Part shown: positions 16,897-25,873 of the stretch, piece after piece
Layout: every line of letters begins with the position of its first letter
Position numbering within the stretch: the stretch's first letter is position 1
Position numbers and translations under genes: made by a program
The notes under the pieces: generated by a model
What the model saw: only the letters and a program-made list of their open reading frames with translations
Told to the model about the DNA's origin: nothing
The model's database searches: none
Source of the DNA: an uncultured Caryophanales bacterium
GTDB lineage: Bacteria; Bacillota_I; Bacilli_A; RF39; UBA660
Direction: 5' to 3'
Length of the DNA stretch: 43,462 bases
Assembly: GCA_947302515.1 (NCBI GenBank)
Contig: CAMYVT010000011.1
Coordinates: 1 to 43,462 of the forward strand

Positions 16897-17617
16897 TGAT
16901 ATATTAGGATATACTAATTTGAGAATTTATCAGAATCCTCTCTTTTTTTCTTTTTCTTTAGATAGTATAGTACTTGCTAATTATTCAACTATTAGATTAA
17001 GAGATAAAAAGATTCTTGATTTTTGTACTGGTAATGCAGTAGTTCCTCTTATTCTTTCTAGAAGATGTAATAAAAACATTGAAGGTGTTGAAGTACAAGA
17101 AAAAATATATGATTTAGGTGTTAAATCTGTTAAATATAATAAATTAGAAGATAGAATTGTTTTATATTGTGAGAATGTTATTGATTTTAGTAATAATCCT
17201 AAAAATATGAACCAATATGATTTAGTTCTTTGTAATCCACCATATTTTAAGAATAATGATAATAGTACTAAGAATATTTCTTATGAAAAAATGGTTGCTA
17301 GACACGAAATATTAATTGATTTGGATAGACTTTGTGCATGTGCGAAGAAAGTATTAAAAGAACATGGTACTTTTTGTATTGTTCATCGTACTGATAGATT
17401 AATGGATGTTATTAATTCTTTTAAAAATAATGATATTGAACCTAAACGTATTAAATTTGTTCATGAAACTATTGAAAAAGAGTCTTTTTTAGTACTTGTA
17501 GAAGGTCAAAGATTTGGTAGAAGTGGTTTAAAAATAGATAAACCATTAATTTTATATAATACTGATGGTACTGAAACTGAAGAATATAGTAAATTGCAAA
17601 CGGAAGTGGTAAAATGA
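16883..17617 (+). CDS. trmN6: tRNA1(Val) adenine-N6 methyltransferase-like protein (YabB/TrmN6)
   Basis: SAM-dependent methyltransferase of the class that methylates A37 of tRNA. Motif I DFCTGNAVVPL (46-56) and the catalytic NPPY (118-121) are clear. The N-terminus DDILGYTNLRIYQNP with FSLDSIVLA is typical of the YabB/YfiC family. The frame could begin at GTG 16871, but the ATG at 16883 fits the family N-terminus. It overlaps ricT by 14 nt. 244 residues. Substrate is inferred from the family. Confidence 0.88.
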   Translation: MERIDDILGYTNLRIYQNPLFFSFSLDSIVLANYSTIRLRDKKILDFCTGNAVVPLILSRRCNKNIEGVEVQEKIYDLGVKSVKYNKLEDRIVLYCENVIDFSNNPKNMNQYDLVLCNPPYFKNNDNSTKNISYEKMVARHEILIDLDRLCACAKKVLKEHGTFCIVHRTDRLMDVINSFKNNDIEPKRIKFVHETIEKESFLVLVEGQRFGRSGLKIDKPLILYNTDGTETEEYSKLQTEVVK

Positions 17618-18450
17618 TTCAAAAAAGCTATAATGATACTGCTAGTTTATATTTAATTCCTACTCCTATTGGTAATATTGATGATGTTACTGTTAGAGCT
17701 TTAAATGTATTAAAGACTGTTGATGAAGTATTATGTGAAGACACTAGAGATACCGGTTTATTACTTAGTCGTTATGATATAAAGAAAAAATTAGTTAGTT
17801 GTCATGAATTTAATGAAGATAAAATGATTAATTATGTTGTAAATAAATTAAAAGAGGGGTATAATTTAGGACTAGTTACTGATCAAGGAACTCCAATTAT
17901 TAGTGATCCGGGGTATATTGTAGCTCGTGGAGTAATTGATGCTGGGTATAATGTTATTAGTCTTCCTGGAGCAACTGCTTTTGTTCCAGCACTTACTTCT
18001 TCTGGTATTCGTCCTTCTCCTTTTATATTTTACGGTTTCTTAAATTCTAAAAGTAGTAAGCAAATGCAAGAACTTAATTCATTAAAAGATTATCCATATA
18101 CTATTATTTTTTATGAGGCTGTACATCGTTTAAAAAGCACTTTAGAGAATATTTTAAAAGTATTTGGTAATCGTAAAATTTGTATTTGTAGAGAACTAAG
18201 TAAAATTCATGAAGAATATACTAGAGGTACTATTAGTGAGATTATTCCTTTAGTTGATAATATGAAGGGTGAATTTGTATTAGTAGTAGATGGTAATCTT
18301 AATACTATTGATTATAGTAATTTGGATGTTTATGAACATGTTAAAATGTATTTAGATGATATGAATGAGATGGATGCAATAAAGAAAGTTGCTAAAGAAC
18401 GTGGTGTTGCTAAATCTGTTATTTATCAAGAATATCATAATAGGAAGTGA
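17614..18450 (+). CDS. rsmI: 16S rRNA 2'-O-ribose C1402 methyltransferase
   Basis: Methylates C1402 in the 16S decoding centre. Family signatures are YLIPTPIGNIDDVTVRAL, CEDTRDTGLLLSRY, and GTPIISDPGY with LPGATAFVPALTSSG. 278 residues. It begins inside the trmN6 stop codon (ATGA). The yazA gene that separates them in B. subtilis is absent. Confidence 0.96.
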   Translation: MIQKSYNDTASLYLIPTPIGNIDDVTVRALNVLKTVDEVLCEDTRDTGLLLSRYDIKKKLVSCHEFNEDKMINYVVNKLKEGYNLGLVTDQGTPIISDPGYIVARGVIDAGYNVISLPGATAFVPALTSSGIRPSPFIFYGFLNSKSSKQMQELNSLKDYPYTIIFYEAVHRLKSTLENILKVFGNRKICICRELSKIHEEYTRGTISEIIPLVDNMKGEFVLVVDGNLNTIDYSNLDVYEHVKMYLDDMNEMDAIKKVAKERGVAKSVIYQEYHNRK

Positions 18451-18454
18451 TAAT

Positions 18455-19024
18455 ATGAAACTTATTGTTGGATTAGGAAATCCTGGAAAAGAATATAAAA
18501 ACACTAGACATAATGTAGGATTTTCTTTTATAGATTATTATTTAAATAACCATAATATTACAGATAAGTGGATTTCTAAGTTTGATAGTAAATATATACA
18601 GACTGTTATCAATGGAGAAAAAACTATTTTTTTAAAACCACAAACTTATATGAATTTATCTGGTAATTCTGTTAGAAAAGTAGTAGATTATTTTGGTATA
18701 GATCTTGATGATATATTAGTTGTTTCAGATGATTTAGACTTAAATGTAGGTAATTTTAAATTAAAATTATATGGTTCTTGTGGAGGACATAATGGTCTTC
18801 GAGATATTGAGAATAAATTAGGAACAAGTGATTATAAGAGATTAAAGATTGGTATATCTAAAGATAAAGATGTTGATACTAAGGATTATGTTACTAGTGA
18901 TTTAAGTAAACATGATAAAGAAATTATTAAATCTTTATTTAAAGATTTATGTGAGGTAGTAGATGATTATTTTGTATTACCTTTTGGAGATTTGATGAGT
19001 AAATATAATCGTAAGAATAAATAG
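18455..19024 (+). CDS. pth: Peptidyl-tRNA hydrolase
   Basis: Releases tRNA from prematurely dropped peptidyl-tRNA. The start MKLIVGLGNPGKEY, Asn9 and the catalytic His19 in TRHNVGF, then KPQTYMNLSG and the conserved Asp in VVSDDLDL and GSCGGHNGLRDI are all seen. 189 residues, normal. The open frame extends 22 codons upstream across the end of rsmI, but AGGAAGTGA before the ATG at 18455 sets the start. It is spaced four bases from rsmI. Confidence 0.97.
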   Translation: MKLIVGLGNPGKEYKNTRHNVGFSFIDYYLNNHNITDKWISKFDSKYIQTVINGEKTIFLKPQTYMNLSGNSVRKVVDYFGIDLDDILVVSDDLDLNVGNFKLKLYGSCGGHNGLRDIENKLGTSDYKRLKIGISKDKDVDTKDYVTSDLSKHDKEIIKSLFKDLCEVVDDYFVLPFGDLMSKYNRKNK

Positions 19025-19033
19025 GTGATTGTA

Positions 19034-22000
19034 ATGAATTTTTTTAATGAACTCATTCAATTCGATTTAAAAAAAGACATGGGTCTATATAATTTGACCG
19101 ATGAGTTTTTTTGTGTCTTGTTAAAGGGCTTTTTGGAAAAATATAATAAAAATATATTGGTCGTAGTTAATAGTTTATATGAAGCTAATAAACTATATAG
19201 TTCATTAAATAATTATGATAATAATGTGTTTTTATTTCCTATGGATGATTTTCTTACTAGTGAGGCTTTAGCAATCTCTCCTGATTTAATGATTACTAGA
19301 TTAGAAACTATTCATAATTTAAATTGTGGTAGACCTTCTATTATTATTACTAATTTGATGGGTTATTTAAGATATTTACCTAATCATAATACTTATTTAA
19401 ACCATATTATTAATCTTAATAAAGGTGATGTTATAGAACCAAAAGAACTTGTAGATAAACTTGTTTCTATTGGTTATTCAAGAGATACTATAGTTAATAA
19501 GACTGGGGAATTTGGTGTTAGAGGTTTTATAATTGATGTATTTCCTGTTGATGAAGATTATCCTATACGTATAGAATTTTTTGATGATGAAATAGAATCT
19601 ATTCGTAGATTTGATCCTGATACTCAGAAATCTATTTCTAGTGTTGATTCTATAGAAATTCTTCCTTATTTTGAATTTATTGCTTCTAAAGAAGTATTAG
19701 AAGAACATTTTGGTAAACAAAAATACTTACCTTTATATGATGATGTTAAAAATATAAGTGATTATATGGGTGATGTGATTACTTTCTTTAAAGATTATGA
19801 ACAATTAGAAGTTGCTTATAAAGATATAGTTGGAGAAATTCTTACTTATAAGAATGATAAAGATGTAGATTATGATGGAAATTATATATTTTCTTTTGAA
19901 GAATTAAAAGTTAATTATCCTGTTTATTATTATTCTTTAAATAATGTTAATCAAAGTGATAGAGTATCTTCTAGTTATTCTTTTGATATTAAATCTATTC
20001 AGAATTATCATGAGGACACTGATAGAATTAATGATACTATTAATAATTATATTCATAATAATAAGACTGTTGTTATTGGTGTTAAGAAATATCAATTTAA
20101 GAATTTATATAAGTTTTTAAATATGAAAGTATATGAGACAGATTTTTATAATATACATACTGGTAATGTTAATTTAATTGATTGTTGTATTAATCAAGGT
20201 TTTATTTATAATGATTTTATTGTTATTACTGGTAATGAATTATTTAATACTGTTTCTACTAAGAAAAAATATAATACTAAGTATAAATATACTTCTACTA
20301 TTAGTGATATTAATAAACTTAATATTGGAGATTATGTAGTTCATAACGTACATGGTATTGGTGTTTATAATGGTATAAAGACTCTTACTTTAAATGATAT
20401 TACTAAAGATTATTTAGAAATTAAATATCAAGGTACTGATAAGATATATATTCCTGTTGAAAAGATTGATTTAATATCTAAATATTCTGGTAGAGAGGGT
20501 TATGTTCCTAAGATTAATAAACTTAGTGGAGTAGAATGGCAAAGAACTAAGAATCGTATTAAGAGTAGAGTTAGTGATATGGCTGATCAATTGATTAAGT
20601 TGTATGCTGAGCGTGAAATGAGAAAGGGATTTGCTTTTTCTAAAGACTGTGATTTGTCTATTGATTTTGAAAAAGATTTTCCTTATGATTTAACTCCTGA
20701 TCAAGTACGTGCGATTAGTCAAATTAAAGAAGATATGGAGTCTAGTGCTCCAATGGATAGATTATTATGTGGTGATGTTGGTTTTGGTAAGACAGAGGTT
20801 GCTTTTGTAGCTGCTTTTAAAGCTATTCTTGATTCTAAACAAGTATTATTTTTATGTCCTACTACTATTCTTTCTAATCAACACTATGAGAACGCTCTGG
20901 AACGTTTTAAGAACTTTCCTGTATCAATTGGACTTCTTAATAGATTTACTTCTCATAAAGAGGTTAATCGTATTTTAGAGGGACTTAAGAATGGTGCTGT
21001 TGATATGGTTATTGGTACTCATAGATTATTAAGTGATGATATTATACTAAAAGATTTAGGATTATTGATAATAGATGAGGAACAAAGATTTGGTGTTGCT
21101 CATAAAGAAAAAATTAAACAATATAAAACTAATGTAGATGTTCTTACTTTGACTGCTACTCCTATTCCTCGTACATTACAGATGTCTTTAGTTGGAATTA
21201 GAAGTTTATCTTTAATTGATACTCCTCCGGTTAACAGATATCCTGTACAAACTTATGTTGTTGAAGAAAATAAGCAAATTCTTAGAGATGCAATATATAA
21301 AGAATTATCTAGAGATGGACAAGTTTATATTCTTTATAATCGTGTTCAAACTATTGATGAATTTTATAATCGAATTAAATTAATTGCTCCTGATGCTAGG
21401 ATAGCTATTGCTCATGGTCAAATGAATAAGAATCAGTTAGAGTCTACAATATTTGATTTTGTTAAGCATGAATATGATATATTGATATGTACTACTATTA
21501 TTGAAACTGGTATGGATATTCCTAATGTTAATACTTTAATTATTATGGATGCTGATAAATTTGGTCTTAGTCAGTTATATCAGATTAGGGGTAGAGTTGG
21601 TAGAAGTGATAAGTTTGCTTATGCATATCTTATGTATCAACCTTTTAAATCTTTAACTGAAAGTGCTGTTAAAAGACTTAATGTTATTAAAGAATTTACT
21701 GAATTAGGTAGTGGTTTTTCTATTGCAACACGAGATTTGTCTATTCGTGGAGCTGGAGACATACTTGGTAGTGAACAAGCTGGATTTATTGATTCTATTG
21801 GTATTGATTTGTATTTAAAGATGCTAAATGAAGAAGTTGCTAGAAGAAATAATGAAGAAGTAGAAGAGACTGAAGATAATAGCGAAAGTAAACCATTAAT
21901 TAGTGTTACTACTCATATATCTGATGAATATGTTACTGAAGATGAATTAAAGATTGAAATTCATAAGAAAATTAATTCTATTGATAGTTTAGAAACATTT

Positions 22001-22351
22001 AGTAATATAAAGACTGAATTAGAGGATAGATTTGGTAAACTTGATGAAGAAATTATTGTTTATATGTATGAAGAATGGTTTGAAAAACTTGCTAAAAAAG
22101 TTAATTTATCTAAAGTACATCAAAATCGTAATTCTATTGAATTAGTATTTAATGCTAATGCAGTAGAAAAACTTGATACAGAAGAATTGTTTATGGATGC
22201 ATTTCAAATTACTAATATGTTTAGATTTATTAGTAGGGGAACAAATCTAATAATAGTACTTGATATTATTAAACTTGATAGACATCCAATTTACTATTTA
22301 GTTGAATTACTTAGTAAAGTTTATGATAATTTAAATAAATCTATTGACTAA
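19034..22351 (+). CDS. mfd: Transcription-repair coupling factor Mfd
   Basis: Displaces RNA polymerase stalled at DNA damage and recruits UvrA. Domains in order: UvrB-like N-terminus (about 1-300), the RNA-polymerase-interacting CarD-like domain (IGDYVVHNVHGIGVYNGIK, near 440), the translocase with Walker A GDVGFGKTEVA and Walker B IIDEEQRFGV, motif TATPIPRTLQMS, motif VI QIRGRVGRS, and the C-terminal TRCF domain. 1105 residues. GTG 19025 is an alternative start, but AGGTGAT is spaced for ATG 19034. It follows pth closely, as in Bacillus. Confidence 0.97.
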   Translation: MNFFNELIQFDLKKDMGLYNLTDEFFCVLLKGFLEKYNKNILVVVNSLYEANKLYSSLNNYDNNVFLFPMDDFLTSEALAISPDLMITRLETIHNLNCGRPSIIITNLMGYLRYLPNHNTYLNHIINLNKGDVIEPKELVDKLVSIGYSRDTIVNKTGEFGVRGFIIDVFPVDEDYPIRIEFFDDEIESIRRFDPDTQKSISSVDSIEILPYFEFIASKEVLEEHFGKQKYLPLYDDVKNISDYMGDVITFFKDYEQLEVAYKDIVGEILTYKNDKDVDYDGNYIFSFEELKVNYPVYYYSLNNVNQSDRVSSSYSFDIKSIQNYHEDTDRINDTINNYIHNNKTVVIGVKKYQFKNLYKFLNMKVYETDFYNIHTGNVNLIDCCINQGFIYNDFIVITGNELFNTVSTKKKYNTKYKYTSTISDINKLNIGDYVVHNVHGIGVYNGIKTLTLNDITKDYLEIKYQGTDKIYIPVEKIDLISKYSGREGYVPKINKLSGVEWQRTKNRIKSRVSDMADQLIKLYAEREMRKGFAFSKDCDLSIDFEKDFPYDLTPDQVRAISQIKEDMESSAPMDRLLCGDVGFGKTEVAFVAAFKAILDSKQVLFLCPTTILSNQHYENALERFKNFPVSIGLLNRFTSHKEVNRILEGLKNGAVDMVIGTHRLLSDDIILKDLGLLIIDEEQRFGVAHKEKIKQYKTNVDVLTLTATPIPRTLQMSLVGIRSLSLIDTPPVNRYPVQTYVVEENKQILRDAIYKELSRDGQVYILYNRVQTIDEFYNRIKLIAPDARIAIAHGQMNKNQLESTIFDFVKHEYDILICTTIIETGMDIPNVNTLIIMDADKFGLSQLYQIRGRVGRSDKFAYAYLMYQPFKSLTESAVKRLNVIKEFTELGSGFSIATRDLSIRGAGDILGSEQAGFIDSIGIDLYLKMLNEEVARRNNEEVEETEDNSESKPLISVTTHISDEYVTEDELKIEIHKKINSIDSLETFSNIKTELEDRFGKLDEEIIVYMYEEWFEKLAKKVNLSKVHQNRNSIELVFNANAVEKLDTEELFMDAFQITNMFRFISRGTNLIIVLDIIKLDRHPIYYLVELLSKVYDNLNKSID

Positions 22352-22393
22352 TGAATTTTGTGTTGCTAAATTTAAAATACCGGAGGTGTGTTC

Positions 22394-23044
22394 ATGAAGA
22401 ATGATTTATTAAAACAACATGAAGAAAACTATAGAAAAGCTGTTATTGAGAATATAAAGAATAATACTGATGTACTAGTAGATCAGGATATTGTTTCTTT
22501 ACTTAAGAAACCTCCGTTAGACTCGATGGATTTAATACGTACTAAATTTTTAGATTTAGCTAAAAAAAATAAAATAGTTTTAAATACTGAAGAATTAAGT
22601 TTGTTACTTGATAATTATCGTAAATACTTATTAGATTGCTGTTCTGATATTAAGAATATTCGTATATTAGAACTAAGTTCAAAAATAGAGAAAGAAAAGA
22701 TAACTGATAAGGATATTATTAAGATTAATAAAACTGATTTTAATAATATTAATAAGAAGATTAAGAGTTTACTTAAGAAAAAATTACTTGATGGATACAA
22801 TAATTGTATATTAAAAGATGTAGATAGTATTTTCATGGAAAGTGTTGATGATTCTCTTAAAACTAAGATTATTGATGATATTACTAAATATATTAAAGGT
22901 AGTTATCAAAGACAATTATTAGAAAATTGTGATATTAAGATTATGGTTAAAGATACTACTTTAATTAATGGTACTAAGGAACAGGGAGAAAGATATTTAT
23001 TTACTTTAAATAATTCTAGATTGTTAAAGGATATTGATTCTTAA
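22394..23044 (+). CDS. Protein of unknown function, helical, Lys/Asp-rich
   Basis: I do not recognise this protein. It has 216 residues, no signal peptide and no membrane segment. It is predicted by eye to be mostly alpha-helical and highly charged: KEKITDKDIIKINKTDF near the middle, followed by a basic helix IKSLLKKKLLDGYNN. The C-terminal KIMVKDTTLINGTKEQGERYLFTLNNSR looks like a beta-rich end. GGAGG (22382-22386) before ATG 22394 is strong; the GTG at 22388 is too close. It follows mfd by 42 nt without a terminator, so it is probably co-transcribed with mfd. The T-box promoter of metG lies in its last codons. Confidence 0.75.
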   Translation: MKNDLLKQHEENYRKAVIENIKNNTDVLVDQDIVSLLKKPPLDSMDLIRTKFLDLAKKNKIVLNTEELSLLLDNYRKYLLDCCSDIKNIRILELSSKIEKEKITDKDIIKINKTDFNNINKKIKSLLKKKLLDGYNNCILKDVDSIFMESVDDSLKTKIIDDITKYIKGSYQRQLLENCDIKIMVKDTTLINGTKEQGERYLFTLNNSRLLKDIDS

Positions 23045-23062
23045 TATTAATTGTGTTATATT
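23034..23062 (+). promoter_or_regulatory. Promoter of the metG T-box leader
   Basis: TTGATT (23034-23039) and TATATT (23057-23062) are 17 nt apart, with TG one base before the -10. The -35 lies inside the end of the preceding gene. Confidence 0.6.
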
Positions 23063-23084
23063 ATGTGCATATTTGAAATGTTTT

Positions 23085-23300
23085 GATGAAGAGCGTTTTA
23101 TTCAGATTATTTATTAAAGAGAGCTTTGTTGGTGAGAATAGGCATAAATAGAATAAAAACTGTATGGCTTCTGAACTTCTATATTGATATGTAGATATAG
23201 GCGTAGATGGCGTTAACATATTAAGTGTGTAATATGATTATTACAAAGTAAGGTGGTACCGCGATTATTTCGTCCTTACATTTGTAGTAATCTTTTTTTT
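23085..23300 (+). promoter_or_regulatory. T-box riboswitch (Met specifier) controlling metG
   Basis: T-box leaders bind an uncharged tRNA and prevent termination upstream of aminoacyl-tRNA synthetase genes. The hallmark AGGTGGTACCGCG is at 23251-23263 and pairs with CGTCCTT (23271-23277). Stem I begins GATGAAGAGC, and its other side GCTTC follows ATG (23164-23166), the likely specifier codon for methionine. A long terminator stem (23235-23292), GATTATTACAAA against TTTGTAGTAATC, overlaps the antiterminator and ends in eight T. Agreement between specifier and gene product (MetRS) supports the call. Confidence 0.9.
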
Positions 23301-23312
23301 GGAGGGATTATT

Positions 23313-24863
23313 ATGGATAAAAAGAATAAAGAAAAATATTATATATCAACAGCAATTGCATATACTTCTGGGAAACCTCATATAGGTAATACTTATGAGA
23401 TTGTTTTAGCAGATGCTATTGCTAGATATAAAAGATTACAAGGATATGATGTTTATTTTCAAACTGGTACTGATGAACACGGAGAAAAGATTCAATTAAA
23501 GGCAGAAGAGGCTGGAATTACTCCACAGGAGTTTGTTGATGAAAAAGCAGGTGAAATTAAACGTATTTGGGATGTTATGAATACAAGTTATGATAAGTTT
23601 GTTAGAACTACTGATAAACATCATGAAAAAGTAGTACAACATATTTTTAAATATATGTATGATAAGGGAGATATTTATCTAGGTAAATATGAAGGGTGGT
23701 ATTGTACTCCTGATGAATCATTTTGGACCGATACTCAAGTAATTAAAAATGAAGATGGTAAGATTCTATGTCCTGATTGTGGAAGAGAAGTAGAAAAGAA
23801 GAGTGAAGAGGCATATTTCTTTAAACTAAGTAAATATCAAAAACAATTAGAAGAATATATTGAGTCACATCCTGATTTCATTCAACCTGTTGCTCGTAAA
23901 AATGAAATGATTAATAATTTTATTAAACCTGGATTACAAGACTTATGTGTATCTCGTACATCATTTAGTTGGGGAATACCAGTAGATTTTGATCCTAAAC
24001 ATGTTGTATATGTATGGCTTGATGCATTGACTAATTATATTACTAATATAGGATATGATGTTGGTAATAGCACTGAGGAATTTGATTATAAATGGCCTGC
24101 TGACTTACATTTGATTGGTAAAGATATTATTCGTTTCCATACTATTTATTGGCCGTGTTTCTTAATGAGTTTAGATATTCCAATGCCAAAACAAGTTTTT
24201 GGACATCCATGGTTAATTATGAGTGATGGTAAGATGAGTAAATCTAAAGGTAATGTTATATACGCTGATGATTTAGTAGATGAATTTGGTGTTGATGCTG
24301 TAAGATATTACTTCTTACATGAAATACCTTTTGCTTCTGATGGTGTGTTTACAAAAGATTTATTAATTGAAAGAATTAATGGAGATCTTGCGAATATATT
24401 AGGTAACTTAGTACAAAGAACTATTTCTATGGGTAATAAGTATTTTGACGGAAAGATTAGTTGTAAGAAGGTAAATGATTCTATGGATGATGAATTCATA
24501 AAAAGTATTAATGAATTAGAGTCTAGAGTTACTTCTAAGATGGATGAATTACAAATTAGTGATGCTATTACTGAAATATTTAATGTACTTAGATCAAGTA
24601 ATAAATATATTGATGAGACTACTCCATGGATTCTAGCTAAAGATGAGTCTTTAAAAGATAGATTAGAAACTGTTATTTATAACTTACTTGAATCTATTCG
24701 TGTATGTGGTTTGTTGCTTGAAGCATTCTTACCTGATACAAGTAAAAGTATTTTAGAACAAATTAATTCTGAATATGAAGAATTATCATATTCAGAAGAA
24801 CATACTTATGAATTAGGTCAACCTACGCCATTGTTTATGAGGATAGATATTAAAAAAGAATAA
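23313..24863 (+). CDS. metG: Methionyl-tRNA synthetase
   Basis: Charges tRNA-Met. Class I motifs are HIGN (residues 23-26) in SGKPHIGNTYE and KMSKS near residue 306. The zinc region has YCTPDESFW and a CPDCGREVE knuckle. The anticodon-domain segment ETTPWILAKDE is present. It has 516 residues and lacks the C-terminal tRNA-binding (Trbp111-like) domain found in the roughly 660-residue B. subtilis enzyme. GGAGGG precedes the ATG at 23313; the longer frame runs back through the riboswitch and is not coding. Confidence 0.97.
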   Translation: MDKKNKEKYYISTAIAYTSGKPHIGNTYEIVLADAIARYKRLQGYDVYFQTGTDEHGEKIQLKAEEAGITPQEFVDEKAGEIKRIWDVMNTSYDKFVRTTDKHHEKVVQHIFKYMYDKGDIYLGKYEGWYCTPDESFWTDTQVIKNEDGKILCPDCGREVEKKSEEAYFFKLSKYQKQLEEYIESHPDFIQPVARKNEMINNFIKPGLQDLCVSRTSFSWGIPVDFDPKHVVYVWLDALTNYITNIGYDVGNSTEEFDYKWPADLHLIGKDIIRFHTIYWPCFLMSLDIPMPKQVFGHPWLIMSDGKMSKSKGNVIYADDLVDEFGVDAVRYYFLHEIPFASDGVFTKDLLIERINGDLANILGNLVQRTISMGNKYFDGKISCKKVNDSMDDEFIKSINELESRVTSKMDELQISDAITEIFNVLRSSNKYIDETTPWILAKDESLKDRLETVIYNLLESIRVCGLLLEAFLPDTSKSILEQINSEYEELSYSEEHTYELGQPTPLFMRIDIKKE

Positions 24864-24881
24864 GTATTTTATTCTTTTTTT
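24852..24881 (+). terminator. metG terminator
   Basis: AAAAAGAATAA and TTTATTCTTTTT pair around a 4-nt loop and run into T. The left arm is the end of metG. Confidence 0.75.
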
Positions 24882-24882
24882 A

Positions 24883-24891
24883 TGTTATAAT
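24883..24891 (+). promoter_or_regulatory. Promoter of the WXG-M23 gene (extended -10)
   Basis: TGTTATAAT directly follows the T run of the metG terminator. Confidence 0.6.
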
Positions 24892-24915
24892 ACTTCTATA
24901 AAGATAGGTGATTAT

Positions 24916-25812
24916 ATGGTTAGTAGTGGTACAGTAAGTGGAGATTTAAATACTTTTTCTAAATATTTAAGTAATTATAGTTCAGAAATAGAGGGTCTTT
25001 CTCCTTCTTGGAAAGGAACATCTTATGATAGTTTAATATCTCAAGCTAATGCTTTTATTTCAGAATATGCTAATACTGTTAATAGTCAATTATCATCTTT
25101 GGCTTCTGCTTGTGATGTGTATTCTTTATATGCTACAGCCGAAACAAATTATAATGCTGCTGTTCATAATTATAATACAGCTGCTTATAATAATGCTTCA
25201 AATCTAGATGAATTTCAAGGTTATATAGATAAATATTCAGAAGATATGAATAAATATAAAAAACAAATTCTTGATATTTTATCTTCTATATCTACTACTT
25301 TGACTGCTACTAGTAATTCTTCTTCTGTTTCTGCGTTTGGTGTTACTAGTCATTTTGTTGCTGGTCAAAATCCGGATTTAATATACTCTACTTCTTCTGG
25401 TTATGTTTTCCCATTTGAAAAAGGTGTAGATGCACCTGTTACTTCTTCTGTAGGCTATCGTAATGCACCGACAGCAGGCGCATCTTCTAATCATAAAGGA
25501 ACAGATATTGGGGTTCCTATTGGAACACCAATCCATTCTTTGTCATCAGGAACTGTTCTACATACTGGTGCAGCTGATGGATATGGTCAATGGGTACAGA
25601 TACAACAAGATGATGGTATGATTGTTACTTATGGACATATTTCAAAGTATGATTATTTTAGTGAAGGCGATAGAGTAAATGCTGGAGATGTAGTAGCTTT
25701 ATCTGGTAATGAAGGAATTTCTACTGGTCCACACCTTCACTTACAAATAGAGGATGCTGATGGCAATATTTATTCAGCAGAAGATTATTTTGAAGATTGT
25801 TGGCCAGCTTAA
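24916..25812 (+). CDS. WXG100-like domain fused to an M23 (LytM) endopeptidase
   Basis: The C-terminal half is an M23 zinc peptidase of the lysostaphin/LytM family, which cuts peptide cross-links in peptidoglycan: His193 and Asp197 in NHKGTDIG, His241 in TYGHIS, and His273/His275 in GPHLHLQI. The N-terminal 125 residues are helical, with a central SWKG (Trp32, Gly34) and a SYDSLISQANAF helix after it, the layout of WXG100 proteins secreted by type VII (Esx) systems. There is no signal peptide and no membrane segment, so ordinary Sec export looks unlikely. It forms a single-gene unit with its own promoter and terminator. M23 is near certain; the WXG100 link and type VII export are inferred. 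No Esx machinery is in the window. Confidence 0.85.
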   Translation: MVSSGTVSGDLNTFSKYLSNYSSEIEGLSPSWKGTSYDSLISQANAFISEYANTVNSQLSSLASACDVYSLYATAETNYNAAVHNYNTAAYNNASNLDEFQGYIDKYSEDMNKYKKQILDILSSISTTLTATSNSSSVSAFGVTSHFVAGQNPDLIYSTSSGYVFPFEKGVDAPVTSSVGYRNAPTAGASSNHKGTDIGVPIGTPIHSLSSGTVLHTGAADGYGQWVQIQQDDGMIVTYGHISKYDYFSEGDRVNAGDVVALSGNEGISTGPHLHLQIEDADGNIYSAEDYFEDCWPA

Positions 25813-25816
25813 TTAT

Positions 25817-25848
25817 AGAAGTATAGATTGTTATACTTCTTTTTCTTT
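25817..25848 (+). terminator. Terminator after the WXG-M23 gene
   Basis: AGAAGTATA and TATACTTCT pair around a 5-nt loop, followed by T-rich sequence. Confidence 0.75.
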
Positions 25849-25850
25849 TG

Positions 25851-25856
25851 TATAAT
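25851..25856 (+). promoter_or_regulatory. tatD -10 element
   Basis: TATAAT preceded directly by TTG, a few bases after the terminator and 18 bases before tatD. Confidence 0.5.
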
Positions 25857-25873
25857 GATTTTGGAGTGATTTT

